From positions 1 to 64,000 of the forward strand of contig NZ_FQUN01000011.1 in the NCBI RefSeq assembly GCF_900129005.1: a stretch of 64,000 bases of DNA, in the 5' to 3' direction. Within the stretch, counting starts at the first letter, position 1. Each line of letters begins with the position of its first letter. The translations under genes and the position numbers were made by a program. Positions 16,267 through 24,556 of this stretch are shown piece after piece. This stretch comes from Leeuwenhoekiella marinoflava DSM 3653. Its GTDB lineage: Bacteria > Bacteroidota > Bacteroidia > Flavobacteriales > Flavobacteriaceae. The notes beneath the pieces were generated by a model. The model was not told where the DNA came from. It worked only from the letters and a program-made list of their open reading frames with translations, and searched no databases.

Positions 16267-18414
16267 CTATAACTGTAAATTAAACGTAAACTTGAAAGCG
16301 ATATTATCTGCAAAACTCGGCAAATGATAAGCTCCGTAGCGGTAGGTAAGACTGGTACCAAAACCAAATAAAATCTTATTGATTTCAAAACCACTTTCCA
16401 TAAAGCCTTTGTTCAATTTCCCAAAAGTCACATCCTGATGTCTCGCTATATCAGAAATATCACCAATCGCATAACGCGAAATAAACACCAGTTCAGGTTT
16501 AAATTTTTCACCTAAATTAAACGGTCTTAAGTGATGTTTGATTTGAAGCGTTGCAAGCCTATCTGAAAAGAACTCGCCAAAATACATCGTCTCAAAGCTG
16601 TTTACACCCGCCACCGAAAAACGCTGCATAATTGTTTGTTTAGTGGGCGCATTAGGATAAGCATGAAACAAGTGTGTCAACGGCACATCACCAAAAGCCA
16701 TTTTCCCTTCTATCAAAAACTCGGTAGTAGATTTATTAAGGCGCTCTACCTGATAATAGAATTTTGCGCCCACACGCGTAAAATCAAAATCCCCGTTAAA
16801 CAAGCCGGAAATTCCTTTTGAGATCTGAGCGGTTACTTTAGGATACCCATCGTAAATCTCAACTGTCCCCTTTTCTGAACGCATAAATTTACTTGACGGA
16901 CTCCATCGCACTCCAAAAGTAGCTTCGGTGATATCATATTCACTATACGACTCATCCCCCAACACAAAACGGTAGGCTTCGGTTTGCAATACATTAGTCT
17001 TCGCAAATTGAAATTCAGAAAGAATTTTAGGCGTTATCTGATATTCCTGATTCAGTCTAAAAGTTTGGTAATCAAAAAACTGGGTGATATTTACCAAACG
17101 TGGCTCAAACAGCGAGTATACGCGGCGGTCAGTTAAATAATTAAAACTTCCGGTTTCTTGCAGATCATCATTATAACTCAAGCTCAACCACGCCCCGTGA
17201 GATTCATTCAGTAAAACACCACCGCCAATACCATATTTTAAAACCTTATCCCTAAAACCATAAGCAGTATAGCCTTCAACTCTAAAATTCTTCGAAAAAT
17301 CAGCATTAGTAACTCCACCAATCCCCAGGCGCAAGCCTTCGTAATTGTTATATTTTAATGGATACGTTAAATCAAAATCAAAGAAATCAACCGTGTAATA
17401 TCCGATTCCAAAATTATTGATAACCGCCAAACGACGCTCTATATTTTCAGTTTCAACAATAGTATCCAAATAATCAAAACTATTAAGATCTCGCTCTGTA
17501 AGCGCTTGATTGCGGTAACGCGTCCAGAAATCTTCAGATTTTTCATCTGCACCTTCCATAACTTCAATCGCAAGCTTAGGATGCTCCAGTTTTTCTCCTT
17601 TGGAAAGATTAAAGTTGGTATTATATGAAGTCAACAACAAATAGCGTCCCTCGATAGCCTCTTTAACCGGATTATTCTGGATCGTTCCCACCGAAACTTT
17701 TCCTCTAAAAAGCGAAAGACGTTTTGAACTTTCTCCTTTTTCAATATAAAGTTTACTAGCTCTAGGCATATAAACTTCAACTTCCGGAAGATATTCATAC
17801 TCTTGTTCAATACGCGCAACCAGTTCATCGTTTATTCCGATATGAACTTTTTGAATCGCTAAGCTCTCAACATCTAAATACAAAATACCTTCTAAACCGG
17901 GAATAGTTTTAGGTCGTTCAGGATAAAAAGCGACAGCATAGCCCTTTCTGTCTAAAATCGTAGTATCTCCTACAAATTCGTAATTATAGTTATTTAGACC
18001 ACGGGAAGAAAGCGGCCCGGCGTAACGATAATTAAATATTACGAAGTCTTCATCATAAAAAGATCGAGACTGTAAGGTTATGCCCAAAACCTCATAACGC
18101 GGCTCTTTGAACCCCGCCATATTAAAGCCCAAAACCTCTTCTTTAAAACCGTGATAGGTATTGAAATTATTCTTGGAAACTTTTTCTGTAAAAAAAGAAT
18201 GCGCATTATTTTCCCGCTCTAGCGAGTCTGTAATTATAGTTTTCTCGTAAGTGGTATAACTAAAATGATCTAGTACATCTTGAGGATTGTTCTGATCTGC
18301 ACGATCTATGGCTAGTTGCATCAACGAATCCACATCGATACTTTTTTGCTGCGCTATCGCGGCATTTTGCATCAAAAAAAGCAAAAACAAACAGAAAATA
18401 AGTGGTTTAGCCAT
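16267..18414 (-). CDS. DUF5686-like outer-membrane protein
   Basis: 715 residues from the ATG at 18414, chosen because it opens directly into a signal peptide (residues 1-22, ending AIAQQ); a longer upstream start would bury it. After an alpha/beta region of about 330 residues comes a C-terminal half of amphipathic strands with aromatic girdles, ending FAFKFTFNLQL-like, as in outer-membrane barrels. The sequence pattern (SFFTEKVSKN, RSFYDEDFV, GILYLDVESLAIQKV) matches what I know of DUF5686 proteins, but this copy lacks the usual N-terminal carboxypeptidase-like domain. Function is unknown. It precedes the MMPL exporter, so a shared envelope role is possible. Confidence 0.6.
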   Translation of the reverse strand: MAKPLIFCLFLLFLMQNAAIAQQKSIDVDSLMQLAIDRADQNNPQDVLDHFSYTTYEKTIITDSLERENNAHSFFTEKVSKNNFNTYHGFKEEVLGFNMAGFKEPRYEVLGITLQSRSFYDEDFVIFNYRYAGPLSSRGLNNYNYEFVGDTTILDRKGYAVAFYPERPKTIPGLEGILYLDVESLAIQKVHIGINDELVARIEQEYEYLPEVEVYMPRASKLYIEKGESSKRLSLFRGKVSVGTIQNNPVKEAIEGRYLLLTSYNTNFNLSKGEKLEHPKLAIEVMEGADEKSEDFWTRYRNQALTERDLNSFDYLDTIVETENIERRLAVINNFGIGYYTVDFFDFDLTYPLKYNNYEGLRLGIGGVTNADFSKNFRVEGYTAYGFRDKVLKYGIGGGVLLNESHGAWLSLSYNDDLQETGSFNYLTDRRVYSLFEPRLVNITQFFDYQTFRLNQEYQITPKILSEFQFAKTNVLQTEAYRFVLGDESYSEYDITEATFGVRWSPSSKFMRSEKGTVEIYDGYPKVTAQISKGISGLFNGDFDFTRVGAKFYYQVERLNKSTTEFLIEGKMAFGDVPLTHLFHAYPNAPTKQTIMQRFSVAGVNSFETMYFGEFFSDRLATLQIKHHLRPFNLGEKFKPELVFISRYAIGDISDIARHQDVTFGKLNKGFMESGFEINKILFGFGTSLTYRYGAYHLPSFADNIAFKFTFNLQL

Positions 18415-18448
18415 TATAAAAGAAGAACTTAAGTCTCTAAAAATACTA

Positions 18449-18475
18449 TAAAAAAAGCGACCCATGGGTCGCTCT
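18449..18475 (-). terminator. rho-independent terminator of frr
   Basis: The perfect palindrome AGCGACCC-AT-GGGTCGCT is followed by seven T on the minus strand, 20 bp after the frr stop. Confidence 0.85.
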
Positions 18476-18495
18476 TAGCATGAGTTTAACGTGAA

Positions 18496-19059
18496 TTAAA
18501 CCGTAAGTATTTCTTTTTCTTTAACTGCAAGAATATCATCTATTTTCTTAATGTGCGCATCAGTCAAATCCTGAACGTCCACTTCTGCATTGCGACATAA
18601 ATCTTCAGCAAGTCCGTCTTTTTCTAACTTCTTAATTTCGTTGTTTGCATTTTTACGATCATTACGCACACCTACTTTTGCATCTTCAGCTTCCGCTTTA
18701 GCTTGCTTAACCAAATCTTTACGACGTTCTTCTGTAAGTGGCGGAACGTTAATAATAACACTCTCTCCATTATTCATAGGGTTAAAACCAAGATTAGCAT
18801 TCATAATAGCTTTCTCAATCTCATGAATCATCGCTTTCTCCCAAGGCTGGATAGAAATGGTTCTACCGTCAGGAGTATTCACATTCGCTACCTGAGCTAA
18901 AGGCGTTAAACTTCCGTAATAATCAACCATAACACTCCCTAGCATAGCCGGACTCGCTTTACCGGCACGTATATTTGCAAATTGTTTTTTAAGATGGGTA
19001 AGTGCATTTTGCATTGCCTCTTCTGTCCCGTCTAATATAAATTGAATGTCTTCGTTCAT
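18496..19059 (-). CDS. frr: ribosome recycling factor
   Basis: 187 residues, the standard length. Recognisable segments are ANIRAGKASPAML near residue 31, TPLAQVANVNTPDGRTISIQPWEK (about 54-76) and the C-terminal LTEERRKDLVKQAK region. It releases 70S ribosomes after termination together with EF-G. It lies 139 bp after pyrH, the usual flavobacterial neighbour, and ends in a strong terminator. Confidence 0.97.
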   Translation of the reverse strand: MNEDIQFILDGTEEAMQNALTHLKKQFANIRAGKASPAMLGSVMVDYYGSLTPLAQVANVNTPDGRTISIQPWEKAMIHEIEKAIMNANLGFNPMNNGESVIINVPPLTEERRKDLVKQAKAEAEDAKVGVRNDRKNANNEIKKLEKDGLAEDLCRNAEVDVQDLTDAHIKKIDDILAVKEKEILTV

Positions 19060-19198
19060 AGCTTTATTAAATTCTAAGATTTCTGGAAACCAGTCAAAAA
19101 TAGTAAATTCTCTTTGGGAAAGCCCACCAGAAATTAAATTGAAACATTATTTAATTTCTCAGTAAGCTTTTGAGCTGTTAAGCTCGGTAATCGGCAAC

Positions 19199-19906
19199 TT
19201 ATAAATTTACCGTAGTACCTATATTTTCACCTTCAACAACCTTGAGTAAATTTCCTTGTTTGTTCATATCAAAAACAATAATAGGCAATTCATTCTCTTG
19301 GCTTAGCGTGAAAGCAGTCGTATCCATCACTTTTAGACCTTTCTGAAGCACATCTTCAAAACTGATGAAATCAAACTTCACCGCTTTACTGTCTTTTTCC
19401 GGATCACTGGTATAAATACCATCTACCCGGGTTCCTTTTAAAATAACATCTGCATGAATCTCAATAGCACGAAGTACAGCAGCAGAATCTGTAGTAAAAT
19501 AAGGATTACCCGTACCACCACCAAAAATAACCACACGTCCTTTTTCAAGGTGTCTGATTGCTCTTCTGCGAATAAAGGGCTCTGCAACTTCATTGATCTT
19601 GACAGCGCTCTGTAATCTGGTTTGAATACCGGCTTCCTCTAAAGCACTTTGTAAAGCAAGACCATTAATCACGGTTGCTAACATCCCCATATGATCTCCT
19701 TGAACGCGATCCATCCCACGGCTGGCCCCTGCAACACCTCTAAAAATGTTTCCACCACCAATTACTATGGCAACTTCTACGCCTTTATCTAGAACTTGTT
19801 TGATTTCTTCTGCATATTCTGCGAGTCTGTCCGGGTCAATACCATACTGGCGTTTACCCATTAATGCTTCTCCTGATAATTTAAGTAGAATACGTTTGTA
19901 TTGCAT
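19199..19906 (-). CDS. pyrH: UMP kinase
   Basis: 235 residues from the ATG at 19906. This start gives the canonical [15 protein letters not shown], whereas a 7-residue longer start is non-conserved. The amino-acid-kinase fold has GEALMG, the glycine-rich [10 protein letters not shown] and the TDSAAVLRA segment. It phosphorylates UMP to UDP, feeding pyrimidine nucleotide synthesis. In related genomes it normally lies close to tsf; here 3.5 kb of opposite-strand accessory genes come between. Confidence 0.96.
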   Translation of the reverse strand: MQYKRILLKLSGEALMGKRQYGIDPDRLAEYAEEIKQVLDKGVEVAIVIGGGNIFRGVAGASRGMDRVQGDHMGMLATVINGLALQSALEEAGIQTRLQSAVKINEVAEPFIRRRAIRHLEKGRVVIFGGGTGNPYFTTDSAAVLRAIEIHADVILKGTRVDGIYTSDPEKDSKAVKFDFISFEDVLQKGLKVMDTTAFTLSQENELPIIVFDMNKQGNLLKVVEGENIGTTVNL

Positions 19907-19924
19907 GGCGTAGAAAAATTTTGA

Positions 19925-19932
19925 CAAATATA
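19925..19932 (-). promoter_or_regulatory. candidate -7 box for pyrH-frr
   Basis: Minus strand TATATTTG, a full TAnnTTTG match 18 nt before the pyrH ATG. It is consistent with pyrH having its own promoter now that it is separated from tsf. No TTTG at the -33 distance. Confidence 0.35.
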
Positions 19933-20020
19933 AGCTTAAATGGCGTTTGAGAAAAAGAAGAAACTATTTGTTAGCATATGCCTTTCAAATATTTGATTTA
20001 TATTTAAGAAACAATTCTCT

Positions 20021-21487
20021 ATGAAACAATTCTCTACTCAACTAATCTTTATATTATTTCTTTCTGTTTTCTTATTAAGTTGCTCACAGGATGACTTTGA
20101 TACAACAAAACCAGAATTACTAAACTCCACAGATCAACCTCAAACCAACTTTAAAACCCCCGAACCCTCAGCTATTGCCAGCTATTTGAAACGTGAATTT
20201 AAGTCAAAAGACAAAAATCTAGAAAATTCATTTGTATCCTATTCTTTTAATAACCTTCATTATGAAACCCTAACAAACACGAATCAGAGAATTGCGGTTA
20301 TACCTGCTGTAAACAAGCACAGCAACGTAAGTTCCCGCATTCTCGCCTTGACTATCAACGACACCTTGAGAAGTGTTGTAGTCTCTCTTATCTCTGAAAA
20401 TAATTCTAGTAGTGCTAGTTTTTCTGGAGACCTATTCATCACTGATCTTGACGGCAATTTTATTACTGGAAAAAAAATTGTTAATGGATTAGAGACATTT
20501 TATTATCAAAATCCAGATTATTCAAAACACTTTTGGCAAACAAAAAGCACGCGATATTATCAAAATGAATGTCAAGAATGTCCCTTTAGCGATTGCTGGT
20601 ATTGTGAACTTGATGAAGTGATAATAACAGTTCCATCTCCCTCAAACAATCAGGCGCCTATCATGTGGCTGATGTTAGATCCTGAGACAGGAGGTGGCGG
20701 CCAGGGTAGTACTACTAATACGGGACCTTCTTGGGATTATGGCCCTGGAGGTGGTGGCGGAGGGTATCTCCAACCCATTGTAGAAGATAAAATTGATAAT
20801 CAACTAACGGATCCTTGCGCTTATCAAATTTTCACTGAACTAGAAAACGGTATTTTTCAATCAGACGTATTAAAACCTGAAATGCAAGTACCAAATAATC
20901 CTGAAAATTTAAATTTTTCGGAAGCGATTCTTAAATTATTCAATGATAGTCCAAACACTAATTTAATAATACAGAATGGTAATACTGGGATTTCAAATGC
21001 CAATACTGTTGGAGCTACTATAACTATTGGGAATAACTATCTAACGACTGCAACTCAATTATCTATTTCGAGAACAATTATTCATGAAATGGTACACGCA
21101 TACATAAACGCATTATATTCAAATGTTATAGAGTTTAGTAGTTTTTCATTTAGACAAAAAATTGAAAGATACGCGGTTGACAATGGCTATTCTATTGGAA
21201 GCAATACATTTCATCATAATTTTATGGGTCGATATGTTGAAGCTATGGCATACTCAATTTACGAATGGGATAAGAACTACGGTACAGGAGGAACTCTAGG
21301 CTGGGACTATTACAAAGCAATGGCATATGGAGGCATGTTTCAAGTTGACAGTAATGGTAATATTGCTGCTGAAACTGATACGTTCAAAGCATTAGTACCT
21401 GACTCAAATGAAAGACAAAAAATTGCTGATATAGTACTAAATGAATCAAATGGAAATAATGATGCAAAAGGAACCGAGTGTGATTAA
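20021..21487 (+). CDS. surface lipoprotein with Gly-rich linker and HExxH metallopeptidase domain
   Basis: 488 residues. A lipoprotein signal (VFLLSCSQDD, Cys at about residue 21) leads into a roughly 160-residue N-terminal region. A Cys-rich patch (ECQECPFSDCWYCELDE, about 185-201), a Gly/Ser/Thr-rich linker (about 223-248) and a C-terminal domain of about 230 residues follow. The last contains TIIHEMVHAYINA with the zinc motif at about residue 355. This layout of export anchor, linker and peptidase-like effector is typical of modular secreted effectors. No family name is recognised beyond the zincin motif. The downstream genes overlap or follow closely. The block is AT-rich and lies on the opposite strand to the flanking translation genes. 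Confidence 0.72.
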   Translation: MKQFSTQLIFILFLSVFLLSCSQDDFDTTKPELLNSTDQPQTNFKTPEPSAIASYLKREFKSKDKNLENSFVSYSFNNLHYETLTNTNQRIAVIPAVNKHSNVSSRILALTINDTLRSVVVSLISENNSSSASFSGDLFITDLDGNFITGKKIVNGLETFYYQNPDYSKHFWQTKSTRYYQNECQECPFSDCWYCELDEVIITVPSPSNNQAPIMWLMLDPETGGGGQGSTTNTGPSWDYGPGGGGGGYLQPIVEDKIDNQLTDPCAYQIFTELENGIFQSDVLKPEMQVPNNPENLNFSEAILKLFNDSPNTNLIIQNGNTGISNANTVGATITIGNNYLTTATQLSISRTIIHEMVHAYINALYSNVIEFSSFSFRQKIERYAVDNGYSIGSNTFHHNFMGRYVEAMAYSIYEWDKNYGTGGTLGWDYYKAMAYGGMFQVDSNGNIAAETDTFKALVPDSNERQKIADIVLNESNGNNDAKGTECD

Positions 21488-22133
21488 ATCAATTTTAATG
21501 TCATTAGTAGTCATTTGCTTTTGTCAGCAACTACATTGTCAAAACGTTTTGGAAGGGATTTACAGTAGTTTAGCACCTAATCAGGAAGCATATAATTATT
21601 TTGAATTTTCTAAAAACGGAACATTTGAATACCACTCAGGTGCAAGTTTGGGAGATGATGTATATGGTAAAGGGCATTATCTAATAAAAAATGATTCTCT
21701 GATATTAGACTATGATTTAACTGAACTCCAAGTAAATACTTTCCACAAATACAAGACCTATTACAATTCTTTAGATTCAATCAAGGTGAAAGTAACCGTC
21801 TTTGATCAAAGAAAAAGAAAACTCTTTAATGTCTCAGTATTTGATCCAAAAGGCAAACGTGGAACTTTAACTAATGATGAGGGAAATGCTGTTTTAAATT
21901 TTGAAAAAGAAGAAGGATATCAAACAATAATAGTTTCGAACGTATGTTGTGGAAACTATTCCTTAAATATTAACACACAGCTTAATTATGAAATTACTGT
22001 TTATTTACCAGAAGAACCTATTACTCCTACAACAATAAAATATGAGACTACTAAATATGAAATTTTAGAACAAAATAACAATCAAGTTAAATTAAAAGAT
22101 GGTGATCAAATAATCAATTTTCTGAAATTGTAA
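21462..22133 (+). CDS. small secreted protein of the accessory block, uncharacterised
   Basis: About 223 residues from ATG 21462, which has a GGAAA stretch upstream and opens into a signal peptide (hydrophobic SLVVICFC, cleavage near HCQN). Starts at 21441 or 21498 are also possible. The first 26 nt overlap the end of the metallopeptidase lipoprotein gene, so translation is likely coupled. The middle (VSVFDPKGKRGTLTNDEGNA) looks like a carboxypeptidase-regulatory or transthyretin-like beta fold. Two Cys pairs are possible. Role unknown; partner or immunity function for the upstream protein is only a suggestion. Confidence 0.6.
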   Translation: MQKEPSVIKSILMSLVVICFCQQLHCQNVLEGIYSSLAPNQEAYNYFEFSKNGTFEYHSGASLGDDVYGKGHYLIKNDSLILDYDLTELQVNTFHKYKTYYNSLDSIKVKVTVFDQRKRKLFNVSVFDPKGKRGTLTNDEGNAVLNFEKEEGYQTIIVSNVCCGNYSLNINTQLNYEITVYLPEEPITPTTIKYETTKYEILEQNNNQVKLKDGDQIINFLKL

Positions 22134-22170
22134 AATTTGGAAATTATCCACTTTCAGGCGAATATCAATC

Positions 22171-22719
22171 ATGATTGCTTTTTTATTATTCGTTTTCAAT
22201 ATGTCAATACAAAATCCACAAGACCTAATAGGAAAACACATCAGTATTCTACCTAACTATGAACAAAGGGAATATTCTGAAGCGAATCAAAAACTTGAAG
22301 TAAAAAATTTTTATGCAAAAACAGACTTAAGTTTTCTCGACGAAGACATTAATTCACTGCTTATAAAAACAGATAAAAATGACCTTATAACTGAAGTAAG
22401 TTTTGCGATTTACCAAATACTTGACAACCCTAATTATTTGTATATTTTCAATAAAGAGTTTGACAAACCCGAAGTATGTTTTTCTTTCGGCGAACTCAAA
22501 GAATCTTCAGAACATCATTCTGCAGAAGGTGTTGTCACTGAGAGTAAAATATTTTCAAAAGAAAAATGCGATTGTAATGCTGATGATGTAGTCTATTCCG
22601 TCTGGAAATTAAAAGATAATTTGTATTTGCAAGTGACACATCCTTTTACTGAATATGCTACATTTCCTAGATTAGGTGTAAAATTTTCTCAAACCAACGA
22701 TCTATTAGAGGTTGAATAG
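22171..22719 (+). CDS. small accessory-block protein, intact member of a local paralogous pair
   Basis: 182 residues, or 172 if the start is ATG 22201, which matches the paralogue's N-terminus better. Recognisable shared segments with the next locus are LIGK near the start, FLDE, KPEVCFSFGE, KCDC, YSVWKLKDNLYLQVTHP and TFPR. No catalytic motif, and only a short hydrophobic stretch at the very N-terminus. Closely spaced (37 bp) after the secreted protein gene. Small size, local duplication and position behind a candidate effector resemble immunity genes, but no homology to a named immunity family is visible. Confidence 0.6.
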   Translation: MIAFLLFVFNMSIQNPQDLIGKHISILPNYEQREYSEANQKLEVKNFYAKTDLSFLDEDINSLLIKTDKNDLITEVSFAIYQILDNPNYLYIFNKEFDKPEVCFSFGELKESSEHHSAEGVVTESKIFSKEKCDCNADDVVYSVWKLKDNLYLQVTHPFTEYATFPRLGVKFSQTNDLLEVE

Positions 22720-22730
22720 ATTTAATAGTA

Positions 22731-23257
22731 ATGAACAGATTAACTGAAAATATGCCTGAAGCTTTAATTGGTAAGAACCTTGAAACATTGAATCATTATG
22801 AAGAAGTAAAACCTTCAGACGAGAATATTAATTCAGGAATCAGGCTTTTTTTTTAGATCTGAGGATGAGTTTTTTTTTAGATGAAAAAATCGAAGAGTTT
22901 CGTTGCCAAGTTGACTCGGATAATAAAATTATAAGTGTAAAGTTTCGAATAAAAGAGATCATTCTTAAAATGAATTATAGAAATAAATTTATCAAGATAT
23001 TTGGCAAACCGGATGCAAGTTTTTGTATAGGTGAAATAGTTAAATCCTCGGAAACAAAATTACCTAACGGCGCCACAAGCGGTAGTGCAGTCATAATTCC
23101 GAAAAAGTGTGATTTCTTTGATAAATCTGTACTATCTACAGTGTGGAAACTAGATAATAATGTATTTATGGAATTAACACATCCACAAATGAGATCTACA
23201 TTTCCAAGAGCCTACATTAACATCTCGAAATCCAGCAAATGGATTGAAACAAAATAA
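22731..23257 (+). pseudogene. second paralogue, reading frame broken at two T9 tracts
   Basis: The gene starts at ATG 22731 with NMPEALIGK, matching the upstream paralogue. It stops at 22854-22856 right after a run of nine T (22846-22854). Reading resumes in another frame and carries the rest of the family pattern from 22865 to 23257 (FFLDEKIEEF, KPDASFCIGE, STVWKLDNNVFMELTHP, TFPR). A second run of nine T lies at 22870-22878. If both tracts were T8 the protein would be one open frame aligned to the paralogue throughout. Alternatives are sequencing error, phase-variable tracts, transcriptional slippage or true decay. The downstream part alone could be translated as a 130-residue protein from ATG 22865. 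Confidence 0.65.
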
Positions 23258-23437
23258 TGACTCTTTGCTTAATACTAATGTTAGCACGTTTTCTAATGAT
23301 TTTACGGCGACTACTTAGGCCATACGTTATAGGATAAAACCGTCAGAGAATGTCTAAGCTCAAGGAAGAAATTAAAATAAATCCTTTTTCAATATTAGTA
23401 AAAGATGAAGAGGTATGTTTTTAGATATTGATAAACC

Positions 23438-23467
23438 AAAAAAAGGCTGCCCATTACGGCAACCTTT
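23438..23467 (-). terminator. rho-independent terminator of tsf
   Basis: The 10-bp stem AAAGGTTGCC / GGCAGCCTTT (one mismatch) is followed by seven T on the minus strand, 28 bp after the tsf stop. Confidence 0.85.
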
Positions 23468-23494
23468 CTCAATCAATATGTTCGTTTAACCGAA

Positions 23495-24460
23495 TTAAGC
23501 TAAGCTCACACGCTTAAATCCTACTACTTCAAAATCACCTTTACTTGCAACATATTTTGCAACGTTAGTGCTTTCGTCCATAATGAATACTTGGTCTAAT
23601 AATGCTTTCTCATTATCAAGAGTTGTATTATCTGCAACGAAACGCTCTAGTTTACCAGGAACAATACGATCCCAGATTTTCTCAGGTTTTCCTTCAGCTT
23701 TTAATTCTTCTTTGATAGCTGCTTCTGCCTGAGCCAAAACTTCTGGAGTTAGCTGAGACATAGAGATGAATTGAGGAACGTTCTTTTTAGTTTTACCTAA
23801 ACGACCTAACTCAATATTTTCTTTTTCTATAGCCGCAATACGAGCATCAGTTTCTGAAGCTACAAATTCAGGATCAAAATCTTTATAAGATAAAGTAGTT
23901 GCTCCCATTGAAGCAACCTGCATAGAAACAGCTTTAGCAACTTCTTCTGAAGCATCGTCCGCTTTAGATAAACCGGTTAATGCCCCAATTTTGTTACCGT
24001 GTACATAAGCACCTACAAATGGAGCTTCTAACACTTCAAAACCACCTATTTCTAATTTCTCACCAATTACACCAGTTTGCTCGATTAATTTTTCAGCAAC
24101 AGTCATTCCTTGGAAATCTGCAGCTAAAAATTCATCTTTAGAATTGTAATTTAAAGCAACATCACCAAGCTCATTAGCTAACTCAACGTAAGAATCGTTT
24201 TTAGCAACGAAATCGGTTTCACAATTCAATGAAAACACAACACCTCTGTTGTTAGCATCATTGATTTTTGCTACTACAACTCCTTCACTAGAGTCACGGT
24301 CTGCTCTCTTTTCTGCAATTTTCTGTCCTTTTTTACGAAGAACTCCTACTGCTTTGTCAAAATCGCCCTCAGCTTCTACAAGTGCATTTTTACAATCCAT
24401 CATACCTGCACCGGTAGCCTTTCTAAGTTTATTTACATCTGCGGCTGTTATTTTTGCCAT
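23495..24460 (-). CDS. tsf: elongation factor Ts
   Basis: 321 residues. The N-terminal UBA-like domain reads ITAADVNKLRKATGAGMMDCKNAL, and the EF-Tu contact region contains NCETDFVAKND (about residues 79-89), followed by the two subdomains of the core. It exchanges GDP for GTP on EF-Tu. It is the last gene of the rplM-rpsI-rpsB-tsf operon and is separated from rpsB by a 96-bp spacer with a strong hairpin. Confidence 0.97.
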   Translation of the reverse strand: MAKITAADVNKLRKATGAGMMDCKNALVEAEGDFDKAVGVLRKKGQKIAEKRADRDSSEGVVVAKINDANNRGVVFSLNCETDFVAKNDSYVELANELGDVALNYNSKDEFLAADFQGMTVAEKLIEQTGVIGEKLEIGGFEVLEAPFVGAYVHGNKIGALTGLSKADDASEEVAKAVSMQVASMGATTLSYKDFDPEFVASETDARIAAIEKENIELGRLGKTKKNVPQFISMSQLTPEVLAQAEAAIKEELKAEGKPEKIWDRIVPGKLERFVADNTTLDNEKALLDQVFIMDESTNVAKYVASKGDFEVVGFKRVSLA

Positions 24461-24487
24461 TTTAAATACGTTTTATGAGTTAAAAGA

Positions 24488-24533
24488 AAAGTCGTTTAGT
24501 TTAGTGCAAAATTGCAGTATACTAAACGACTTT
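24488..24533 (-). promoter_or_regulatory. long hairpin in the rpsB-tsf spacer
   Basis: A perfect 13-bp stem (AAAGTCGTTTAGT at 24488-24500 with ACTAAACGACTTT at 24521-24533) surrounds a 20-nt loop that itself contains a TGCAAAATTGCA palindrome. On the minus strand it is followed by CTTTTCTTTT, weaker than the T runs of the other terminators. It could be a partial terminator, attenuator or RNase processing site that sets tsf level relative to rpsB. Confidence 0.6.
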
Positions 24534-24556
24534 AATAATTATCAAATTGTTAAATA

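Noticed and set aside
19172-19185. Hairpin GAGCT-GTTA-AGCTC in the pyrH-frr spacer
   Set aside because: Only 5 bp with no T run in the minus direction; not a terminator.
23350-23424. 24-residue frame after the broken paralogue (MSKLKEEIKINPFSILVK)
   Set aside because: Too short to support as a gene; may be the start of a lost third accessory gene, but nothing confirms this.
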